This document shows, in pieces, positions 1 to 5,487 of a stretch of DNA of 7,367 nt. Each line of letters opens with the position of its first letter. Position 1 is the stretch's first letter. The notes beneath the pieces are model-generated. The model worked only from the letters and a program-made list of their open reading frames with translations, was not told the origin of the DNA and ran no database searches. The position numbers and the translations under genes were made by a program. The DNA is from Pseudomonadota bacterium. GTDB lineage: Bacteria > Pseudomonadota > Gammaproteobacteria > Steroidobacterales > Steroidobacteraceae. The DNA lies in the NCBI GenBank assembly GCA_003242495.1, contig QGUO01000165.1, positions 1 through 7,367 of the forward strand. Reading direction: 5' to 3'.

Positions 1-845
1 TCGCCGACGACTACATGGAAGCGCTGGTGCGGCGCGAGCCCGACGGGCTTCCCTGGGCGCCACAAGTGAAGTTCACCGAGAACAGCGTGCCGATGATGAT
101 CGGCGACGGGTTGTGGGGCTCGATCCGCGGCAAGGCGGATGAGGCATTGCGCGTCGCCGACCCGCACACCGGCAATGTCGCCTGGTACGGGATCGTCGAG
201 GAGCACGACGCGCCCGCCTACTATGGCATGCGCCTGAAGGTGGTCGACCGGCGCATCGCCGAGGTCGAGACGGTGGTGGCGCGCGAGCGCAACCCCGGCC
301 CGTTCGGCGAGCCCGCGAAGTTCGCCGTGGACGCGGCGTTCCTGAAGCCGCTGGCGGAACGCGAGCGCACGCCGCGCGAGCGCATGATCGCGCTCGTAGA
401 CGGTTACGCGAGCACCATGCAGCTCAACGACGGCACCTTGTTCACGCAGTTCGCGCGCGGTTGCCAGCGCACCGAGAACGGCCAGGTGGTGACCCGCGGG
501 AATGCCAGCTCGGCAGTCATCGTCGCCGGGGCCGGCAACATCGCACAGGGCTGCGAGGCGCAGTTGCGGGCGGGGCTCTACAAGCCCGTCGACCGGGTGC
601 GCGATCGCCGCATCGTGGCCGTCGACGAGGAGCGCGGCCTGGTGGTCGCGACCCGGTTTGCCGACCACGCGGTGCGCACCACGCGCTACACGAGCGCCGA
701 CGGCAAGCAGCGCGAGACCCAGGACAAGTACCCCAGCGCGCGCGAGCTGTTCGAGATCTACAAGGTGCGCAACGGCCGCATCGAGCGCATCGAAGCCATT
801 TCGGTGTTTCAACCGTACCACATGCCTTCGCCCTGGAATCGGTAG
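1..845 (+). CDS. NTF2/SnoaL-like two-domain protein of unknown function (5' partial)
   Basis: The reading frame is open from the left edge (first whole codon at 3) to a TAG at 843-845. I read it as 5'-truncated: the codons before the ATG at 15 (A-D-D-Y) continue the family-like pattern before MEALVRREP, and there is no ribosome site before that ATG. The protein looks like two NTF2-like (SnoaL/DUF8021-type) halves. TENSVPMMIGDGLWG (codons from 75) is echoed by RTENGQVV (from 468). The strand LKVVDRRIAEVE (from 234) is echoed by YKVRNGRIERIE (from 759). Two cysteines (462-464, 552-554) sit in the second half. Relatives I recall carry an N-terminal signal peptide, so a periplasmic location is possible, but that end is outside the window. 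NTF2-like folds bind small molecules or act as enzymes; no catalytic residues can be named here. The family assignment is from memory; substrate and role are unknown. Confidence 0.82.
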   Translation, partial: ADDYMEALVRREPDGLPWAPQVKFTENSVPMMIGDGLWGSIRGKADEALRVADPHTGNVAWYGIVEEHDAPAYYGMRLKVVDRRIAEVETVVARERNPGPFGEPAKFAVDAAFLKPLAERERTPRERMIALVDGYASTMQLNDGTLFTQFARGCQRTENGQVVTRGNASSAVIVAGAGNIAQGCEAQLRAGLYKPVDRVRDRRIVAVDEERGLVVATRFADHAVRTTRYTSADGKQRETQDKYPSARELFEIYKVRNGRIERIEAISVFQPYHMPSPWNR

Positions 846-913
846 CCGACGGGCGCGAACGAGCGGGCAGGGAGCGCCCGCAGTCGCGCAGCCAGGCGGC
901 TGAAATCACCCGC

Positions 914-967
914 GCGCGACGTGCAACAGACTGAGACCGGGTTCACGATCCCGGTCAGACGTCGCGC
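914..967. repeat. Nested imperfect inverted repeat (stem-loop)
   Basis: The outer arms GCGCGACGT (914-922) and ACGTCGCGC (959-967) are perfect 9-bp reverse complements. Inside them CTGA (931-934) pairs with TCAG (955-958) and CCGGG (937-941) pairs with CCCGG (950-954), leaving an 8-nt loop (942-949), a 2-nt bulge (935-936) and an 8-nt one-sided internal loop (923-930). That gives 18 pairs in 54 nt, about 70 nt after the NTF2-like stop codon. No T tract follows, so it is not a classical intrinsic terminator. It could be an RNA-stabilising 3' structure or part of a leader. Confidence 0.6.
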
Positions 968-1078
968 CAACTTCCATCCAAGTCAACTTTTCCCGCCAAC
1001 TGAATCAAGCGACCTGCCCGGTCGCGCGTAGGCTGCACCGGCTGCGGTCCGCCACACAAACGGGCCGCCGAAGCACCG

Positions 1079-1137
1079 AGAGGGGGATACGTGACGCTGC
1101 GTCATGCGCGCAGCCACGTACCGCCCTCTTTTTTTTT
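1079..1137 (+). terminator. Rho-independent terminator-like hairpin with T9 tract
   Basis: The stem is AGAGGG (1079-1084) with CCCTCT (1124-1129), a 3x3 internal loop, TACGTG (1088-1093) with CACGTA (1115-1120), a 2-nt bulge (1094-1095), and GCTGCG (1096-1101) with CGCAGC (1109-1114), closed by a 7-nt loop. Nine consecutive Ts (1129-1137) follow directly, the first of them also closing the base of the stem. This is the textbook layout for termination of rightward transcription. It lies 234 nt past the NTF2-like stop and 72 nt before the receptor start. It may end the upstream transcript with a long 3' UTR, end a small RNA, or act as an attenuator in a receptor leader. The opposite strand has no T tract after the hairpin, so it is not bidirectional. 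Confidence 0.8.
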
Positions 1138-1209
1138 GGTTGATGTCTGCGCCTGTCGCGTACAGCCAACATCATCATTCAGATCTAGGTCAAGTAAGAC
1201 GGGGAATCC

Positions 1210-3651
1210 ATGAGAGCAAAACGGCCATATGGGCGTTTGAGTGGACTGGTCACGGTGGCGCTTGCGGCGGGCGCAGCGCAAGCGCAATCGACGCAAGGCG
1301 TGGAAGAAGTCCTTGCCGAGGTGGTGGTCACCGCGCAGTTCCGGGAACAGAATCTGCAGCAGACGCCGATCGCGATCACTGCCATCACTGCTGACATGCT
1401 CGAGGCACGCAGTCAGACGCGCATCGCCGACGTCACTGCGCAATCGCCCAACGTGCTGCTGCAGGTGAACCCTGCCGGCGGCGGCAACTCGATGCGCGCC
1501 TTCATCCGCGGCGTTGGTCAGGCCGACCAGTCGCCGGCCGTCGACCCCGGTGTCGGCATCTACGTCGACGACGTTTATTTCGCGACCGTGACCGGCTCGG
1601 TGTTCGACCTGCTGGACCTCGACCGGGTGGAGATCCTGCGCGGTCCTCAGGGCACGCTCAGCGGCATGAACTCCCTGGGCGGCTCGGTGAAGCTGTTCTC
1701 GCGCAAGCCGACCGGCGAAGGCGGCTTCATCGAAGCGACGGTCGGTGATTTCGACCGGCGCGACCTGCGCGCCAGCGGCGACTTCACGCTGATCGAAGAC
1801 CGGCTCTACGCGCGCATCTCGGGCGTCTCGCGCCACCGTGAAGGCCATGTCACGCGCCTCGACTACGCCTGTGTCCATCCGGACGATCCGTATGTGCAGT
1901 CCGGGGCCATTCCGCGCACGAACTTCGGGTCCGACTGCAAGATCGGCACGCTCGGCGGACAGTCGATGAATGCCGTGCGCGGCGCGCTGCGCTGGTTCGC
2001 GTCGGACAACGTCGAAGTGAACTTCTCGGCGGACGTCACCGACGACAAGTCCGAGACGCAGGCTTCGGTGCTGCGCGCCACGGGCGAGGTCATCCCCGGC
2101 CTGTCGCTCGGCTACCAGGGCGTGCCCTACGACAACCGCTTCGTTCCCTACGGGCCGAATCGCGGCGACACGGTGATCAACGATCCGTACGTCACTTACG
2201 CGAACTTCCTGAACCCCGGTGTGACCTTCACGCCGCTCGATCCGGCCGGTACGCCCGGACCGAACAACGGGGCGTTCTATGCAAAGCCGGCCAACGAGCT
2301 GCAGGGCTGGGGTCTGGCCAATACGATCGATTGGCAGCTCACCGATCGGCACTCGCTCAAGTTCATCACCGGCTACCGTGAGTACGAGACCCTGAGCGGC
2401 GCGGACAACGACGGCTCGCCGGTGCACATCCTCCTGAGCCAGTCGGTCTTCACCCACGAGCAGGTCAGCCAGGAGGTGCGCCTGAATGGCGCGGCGTTCG
2501 CCGATGTGCTCGAGTACACCCTGGGCGGCATCTACTTCGACCAGAAGACGGTGTTCCAGACCCGCGAGTCCGATCCGTTCGTGCCGCAGGGGCCGGATCC
2601 GGAGAACTTCCCGATCTTCGACTTCATCCAGAACGACACCACCAACAACGAGACGCAGGCGGTGTTCCTGCACACGATGTGGCATGTCACGGATCGTCTG
2701 AACGTCGCTGCGGGCGTGCGTTACACGCGCCAGGACAAGGACTACACGTTCTATCGGCTCAACGTCGACGGCGTGAATCCCTACCAGCCGCTCAGCGATC
2801 CGGACAATCCGCTCAACGGGCGTACCGGTCGCTTCAAGGGGTCGAACACCGACTATCGGCTCAACGTCGATTACCAGTGGACGCCGGACCTGATGACGTA
2901 CGCCCAGTTCTCGACGGGCTTCAAGGGAGGCGGCATTTCGCCGCGACCGTACTTCCCGGAGCAGATTCTGTCGTTTGGACCGGAGACGCTCGACGCCTAC
3001 GAGGTCGGCTTCAAGAGCCGCTGGTTCGGCCGCACGCTGCAGTTGAACGGCGCGTTCTTCTATAACGACTACCAGGACTACCAGGCGTCCCCGCGGCAGT
3101 GCGTCGACGAGCATGGGCAGATCCTGCCGCCGCCGTTCGGCGAGGACGGACTGTGCGGTCAGTACCTGAACGTGGCCGACGCGAAGGTGCGTGGTGCGGA
3201 GCTCGAGCTCGAGCTCTACCCGATCGACGGACTGAGCATCGATGCGGCGTTCAGCTACCTGGACTTCGAGTTCCGCGAGCCGTTCATCGAGACCAACTCG
3301 GTGATCGCCGGTGCGAGCGCGCCGGGCATCGGCAAGAACAAGTGGAGCTTCGGCGCCCAGTACGAGATCTACCTCGGCAACGGCGGAACGCTCACGCCGC
3401 GCGTCGACGTTTCGTACATGCCGGGCTACTGCGGCGATCTTGCCTGCTCGGAGCTCTCGCGCAACGACTCGTACGAGCTGGTCAATGCACGCGTGACCTA
3501 TCGCTCGCCGGACGACGAATGGAATGTCGCGCTGGAGGTCACCAACGTGACCGACGAGTTGTACTACCTGAACAAGCTCAACACCGTGTACGCGAGCAGC
3601 CAGCCCGGCCTGCCGCGTCAGTGGGCTGTGACGGTACGTCGCAACTTCTGA
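1210..3651 (+). CDS. TonB-dependent outer-membrane receptor
   Basis: This 813-residue protein is an outer-membrane gated channel that imports a ligand using energy passed by TonB-ExbB-ExbD. The start at 1210 is fixed by an in-frame TAA at 1195-1197 and by a signal peptide: a basic n-region (RAKRPYGR), a hydrophobic stretch at 10-23, and AQA cleavage after about residue 25. The ribosome site is weak (GGGGAA at 1201-1206, very close). A TonB box (EVLAEVVVTAQ) spans 33-43. The plug domain runs to about residue 170 and holds IRGVGQ, GVGIYVDDVYF and RVEILRGPQGTL (139-150). The rest is the beta-barrel, ending in the aromatic residue expected for barrel assembly (VRRNF). Exactly six cysteines occur as close pairs (221/243, 631/649, 741/746), probably in extracellular loops. 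The class resembles receptors for catabolic substrates or siderophores; the ligand cannot be read from sequence. Hairpins on both sides suggest a monocistronic unit. Confidence 0.97.
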   Translation: MRAKRPYGRLSGLVTVALAAGAAQAQSTQGVEEVLAEVVVTAQFREQNLQQTPIAITAITADMLEARSQTRIADVTAQSPNVLLQVNPAGGGNSMRAFIRGVGQADQSPAVDPGVGIYVDDVYFATVTGSVFDLLDLDRVEILRGPQGTLSGMNSLGGSVKLFSRKPTGEGGFIEATVGDFDRRDLRASGDFTLIEDRLYARISGVSRHREGHVTRLDYACVHPDDPYVQSGAIPRTNFGSDCKIGTLGGQSMNAVRGALRWFASDNVEVNFSADVTDDKSETQASVLRATGEVIPGLSLGYQGVPYDNRFVPYGPNRGDTVINDPYVTYANFLNPGVTFTPLDPAGTPGPNNGAFYAKPANELQGWGLANTIDWQLTDRHSLKFITGYREYETLSGADNDGSPVHILLSQSVFTHEQVSQEVRLNGAAFADVLEYTLGGIYFDQKTVFQTRESDPFVPQGPDPENFPIFDFIQNDTTNNETQAVFLHTMWHVTDRLNVAAGVRYTRQDKDYTFYRLNVDGVNPYQPLSDPDNPLNGRTGRFKGSNTDYRLNVDYQWTPDLMTYAQFSTGFKGGGISPRPYFPEQILSFGPETLDAYEVGFKSRWFGRTLQLNGAFFYNDYQDYQASPRQCVDEHGQILPPPFGEDGLCGQYLNVADAKVRGAELELELYPIDGLSIDAAFSYLDFEFREPFIETNSVIAGASAPGIGKNKWSFGAQYEIYLGNGGTLTPRVDVSYMPGYCGDLACSELSRNDSYELVNARVTYRSPDDEWNVALEVTNVTDELYYLNKLNTVYASSQPGLPRQWAVTVRRNF
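2751..2870 (+). repeat. 18-nt exact direct repeat inside the receptor gene
   Basis: The 18-mer ctatcggctcaacgtcga occurs at 2751-2768 and again at 2853-2870. The copies are 102 nt (34 codons) apart and in the same frame, so both encode YRLNVD with identical codons. They fall in the barrel, probably in neighbouring strands. Flanking sequence differs on both sides. Confidence 0.9.
3199..3216 (+). repeat. Palindromic hexamer repeat (GAGCTC)x3
   Basis: Three tandem copies of GAGCTC encode Glu-Leu three times (from residue 664) in a barrel strand of the receptor. The 18-nt block is its own reverse complement. Alternating polar/non-polar residues suit a beta-strand, so coding constraint can explain it. 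Confidence 0.9.
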
Positions 3652-3660
3652 GCGTGATTT

Positions 3661-3691
3661 CCCGCCGGCGCGCAACGGGCGCGCCGGCGGG
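3661..3691 (+). terminator. 12-bp perfect GC hairpin after the receptor gene
   Basis: CCCGCCGGCGCG (3661-3672) and CGCGCCGGCGGG (3680-3691) pair perfectly across a 7-nt loop, starting 10 nt past the receptor stop codon. Position fits transcript termination or 3'-end protection. No T tract follows, so intrinsic termination alone is uncertain. Confidence 0.5.
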
Positions 3692-3705
3692 GTGACTCGC
3701 CAACA

Positions 3706-3737
3706 CCGGCGTTGCCCGCGTCGTCGGGCAATGCCGG
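3706..3737 (+). terminator. Second long hairpin in tandem after the receptor gene
   Basis: The arms at 3706-3718 (CCGGCGTTGCCCG) and 3725-3737 (CGGGCAATGCCGG) form 13 pairs, one of them a G-U wobble, around a 6-nt loop. It begins 14 nt after the first hairpin ends. No T tract follows. As a tandem pair these may act as a transcript end or a barrier to 3' exonuclease. Confidence 0.4.
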
Positions 3738-4169
3738 CCTCGGCCGGGAAGCCGGGCCCCGGTCGCCTGCCCGCTGCGACATCCCAGCGCCGCCTGCGCC
3801 CTTCATCCCCTGACTCCCCGAAACTAACTTCGCGTTCGCGGCCCTGCATCGTTCCGCGCCGGGCCGGTCCAGCCAGCTCCCCAGTTGGCGTGCAGACGGG
3901 CGCGCGATCGGAAGGCTGATGTCGCTGGCCCGCACCATGGCCGTCCGCGGTTGCCGCAATGTGCTGATCCGACGCCGGTTTGGCGGCCGACCCCCCCCGC
4001 GGGATTCATGAGTGCCGAGCCTCCACCAGGGGTGATTCCTGCGCGCCCGTCACGAGTGAGTTTCGCCGTGGCGCATTTCTCCCGCCCCGCGGCGCCGATT
4101 AACGTACGCGCACCTGGCGATGGACGCCGGGACCGGATGATCTGTCCGCTGGGCCTTTGGGGTGGAATC

Positions 4170-4174
4170 GGGAG
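4170..4174 (+). promoter_or_regulatory. Ribosome binding site deciding the adaptor start
   Basis: GGGAG sits 8 nt before the ATG at 4183. The alternative in-frame GTG at 4162 has no comparable site at proper spacing and would add seven residues (VESGVAP) ahead of the basic MSRRR n-region. Confidence 0.65.
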
Positions 4175-4182
4175 TCGCGCCT

Positions 4183-5316
4183 ATGTCTCGTCGCCGTTGG
4201 ATTCATTCGTTGCTGTTGATCGTCGCCGTGATCGGGGTCGCGACGGCGCTGGCCGCTTGGAAGCATGCGGCACTGGCGCGCTCCGCGGCCGAGGCGGCCA
4301 ACCAGCCCGAGCCGGTCGAAGCGATCGAAGTCGCCATTGCCGCGGAGCGCCCCTACCAGCGCGCCACGACGGTCATCGGAACGGTCATCGCCACGCGCTC
4401 GATCACGGTGCGTAACGAACTGCCGGGAACGGTGCGTCAGGTGTCGCTCCCGCCCGGGCAGATCGTCGAGGCCGGCACCGTGCTGGTGGCGCTCGACGTG
4501 TCGGTGGAGCAGGCCGAGCTCGAGGCGCTGCTGGCGCAGGCGCAGCTCGCCGAGACCCAGTATGCCCGCATGCTGCGCATGAGCCGCGAGCGCGCCGCGT
4601 CGGGAATGGAAGTGGACAGCGCGCGTGCCGAGCGCGATGTCGCACTGGCGCAGATTGCGCGCACGCGGGCGGTGATCGAGCGCAAGACCATTCGCGCGCC
4701 GTTTCGTGCGCGCATCGGCATCTCCGATGTGCATCCGGGTCAGTACCTCAACGAGGGCACGTATCTGACGACGCTGCAGGGAGTCGATGATTCCGCGTAC
4801 ATCGACTTTTCGGTGCCGCAGCAGGTGGCCGCCGGTCTGCGCGCGGGTGACAGCGTCGAGGTCATCGCCGGGCCGGAGCTCGTGCCCTCGCGCGCCGAGA
4901 TCGTGGCGCTCGACGCGCGCTTCGACCCGGCGACCCGCAACGGCGTGGTACGCGCGCGCCTCGCCGACGTGCACCGGGCGCCGGCGCCGGGCGCATCGGT
5001 GCGGGTGCGCGTGCCCGTGGGCGAGCCGCTCATGGCCGTCACCATTCCGGCGAGCGCGCTGCGCAAGGGACCGGGCGGGGATCGCGTGTTCGTGGTGGCG
5101 GACGATGCGGCGGGTCAGGCGCGCGCCCACGAGCGCGAAGTCGCAGTCGAAGCGCTCGCCGGCGACGAGATCGTGATTCGCGAGGGTCTCGCGCCGGGCG
5201 AACGAGTGGCCTCGTCCGGGTCGTTCAAGCTGCGCGATGCCGCGCTCGTTGCGGTGGTCGGCTCGAGCGAGACCGTCGCCGCCGTGCGTGCGCCGGGCGC
5301 CGCCGCGCAGTTCTAG
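4183..5316 (+). CDS. RND efflux periplasmic adaptor (membrane fusion protein)
   Basis: The 377-residue product should be the periplasmic adaptor that joins an inner-membrane RND pump to an outer-membrane channel. An N-terminal anchor or uncleaved signal (MSRRRWIHSLLLIVAVIGVA) covers about residues 1-25; there is no lipobox cysteine. The order of parts is typical: first lipoyl half about 73-105 (ELPGTVRQVSLPPGQIV), an alpha-hairpin at about 107-165 rich in Ala, Glu, Gln and Arg, second lipoyl half from about 167 (KTIRAPFRARIG, VHPGQYL), a beta-barrel at about 205-285, then the membrane-proximal region beginning at TIPASALRKG (287-296). Length and pattern suit the MexH/VexG-like group. The short alpha-hairpin, with little beyond two helices of about 25 residues, fits HAE-type adaptors. 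A longer form starting at GTG 4162 (384 residues) is possible. The pump gene follows on the same strand after 171 nt. Confidence 0.95.
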   Translation: MSRRRWIHSLLLIVAVIGVATALAAWKHAALARSAAEAANQPEPVEAIEVAIAAERPYQRATTVIGTVIATRSITVRNELPGTVRQVSLPPGQIVEAGTVLVALDVSVEQAELEALLAQAQLAETQYARMLRMSRERAASGMEVDSARAERDVALAQIARTRAVIERKTIRAPFRARIGISDVHPGQYLNEGTYLTTLQGVDDSAYIDFSVPQQVAAGLRAGDSVEVIAGPELVPSRAEIVALDARFDPATRNGVVRARLADVHRAPAPGASVRVRVPVGEPLMAVTIPASALRKGPGGDRVFVVADDAAGQARAHEREVAVEALAGDEIVIREGLAPGERVASSGSFKLRDAALVAVVGSSETVAAVRAPGAAAQF

Positions 5317-5337
5317 AAACATTGCCAGTGACTGGGC

Positions 5338-5380
5338 GGGGCGCTGCCCGGGAGCCGTTCACGCGCACCCGGGCCGCCCC
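5338..5380 (+). other. Bulged 13-bp hairpin between adaptor and pump genes
   Basis: GGGGCG (5338-5343) pairs with CGCCCC (5375-5380) and GCCCGGG (5346-5352) pairs with CCCGGGC (5368-5374), with a 2-nt bulge (5344-5345) and a 15-nt loop. It starts 22 nt after the adaptor stop codon. No T tract follows, so it is more likely an mRNA stability or processing element than a terminator. The rest of the 171-nt gap (5317-5487) holds no gene that I can support. Confidence 0.5.
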
Positions 5381-5474
5381 GAGATGCAAGGTCGCGTCGT
5401 CTGCCGCCGGTCTCCATACCGCGGGGTCGTATGGCACGACTTGCCGATCAGCCGAGCGTCATCAGCTCCACAGC

Positions 5475-5479
5475 AGGGG
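5475..5479 (+). promoter_or_regulatory. Ribosome binding site of the RND pump gene
   Basis: AGGGG lies 8 nt before the ATG at 5488. An out-of-frame ATG at 5483 is closer and does not open the pump frame. The N-terminus from 5488 (MRAFTDVFIKHPVL) has the standard length before the first membrane helix of RND pumps. Confidence 0.65.
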
Positions 5480-5487
5480 TCAATGCG

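Larger units (their letters stand above)
846..1209. other. 364-nt gene-free region with four hairpins
   Basis: No credible coding frame is seen between the NTF2-like gene and the receptor. Four stem-loops line up on the + strand: GCGGGC/GCCCGC at 863-868/876-881; a nested inverted repeat at 914-967; GCGACC/GGTCGC at 1009-1014/1020-1025 with a 5-nt loop; and a terminator-like hairpin at 1079-1137. Positions 968-1008 are less GC-rich, with short direct repeats of CAACT. The only space for a receptor promoter downstream of the terminator is 1138-1209. There a weak TTGATG (1140-1145) with TACAGC (1161-1166) at 15-nt spacing can be picked out, too poor to call. The stretch could be a long 3' UTR plus promoter, a structured leader, or a small-RNA gene. 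Confidence 0.6.
3652..4182. other. 531-nt gene-free region between receptor and efflux genes
   Basis: The first 90 nt hold two long GC hairpins. The remainder has only short open frames on either strand with arginine- and proline-heavy translations, no family-like sequence and no consistent ribosome sites, so I see no gene. In particular there is no TetR-, MarR- or LysR-like regulator beside the efflux genes. A run of eight Cs lies at 3991-3998. A promoter for the adaptor is expected near the right end; GATTAA at 4097-4102 is the most AT-rich hexamer there, but no matching upstream box is convincing. Confidence 0.6.

Noticed and set aside
15..17. ATG at 15 as the true start of the first gene
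   Set aside because: The frame is open to the edge with family-like residues before it and there is no ribosome site, so the gene is treated as 5'-truncated.
931..936. CTGAGA, as in the TPP riboswitch
   Set aside because: The other conserved TPP blocks (ACCTGATC-like and GGGTGC-like) are missing, and the hexamer is part of the nested inverted repeat.
1140..1166. TTGATG ... TACAGC as a receptor promoter
   Set aside because: Spacing is 15 nt and the downstream hexamer matches the consensus at about half its positions, so it is not called as a feature.
1168..1184. AT-rich catcatcatt stretch resembling a Fur box before the receptor
   Set aside because: Only loose hexamer similarity; it does not form the expected inverted repeat.
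1102..3849. A 915-residue open frame on the minus strand, longer than the receptor it overlaps
   Set aside because: It lies opposite the receptor and extends past both its ends through hairpins and the terminator. Its translation is rich in Arg, Val, His and Asp with no domain, whereas the plus frame has signal peptide, TonB box, plug and barrel. Long antisense frames are normal in GC-rich genes.
3885..4415. A 176-residue plus-strand open frame in the spacer running into the adaptor
   Set aside because: It overlaps the adaptor coding sequence by more than 200 nt in another frame, is Arg/Gly/Pro-rich and resembles no family.
4099..5322. A 407-residue minus-strand open frame over the adaptor
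   Set aside because: Antisense shadow of the adaptor; His/Arg-rich, no recognisable family.
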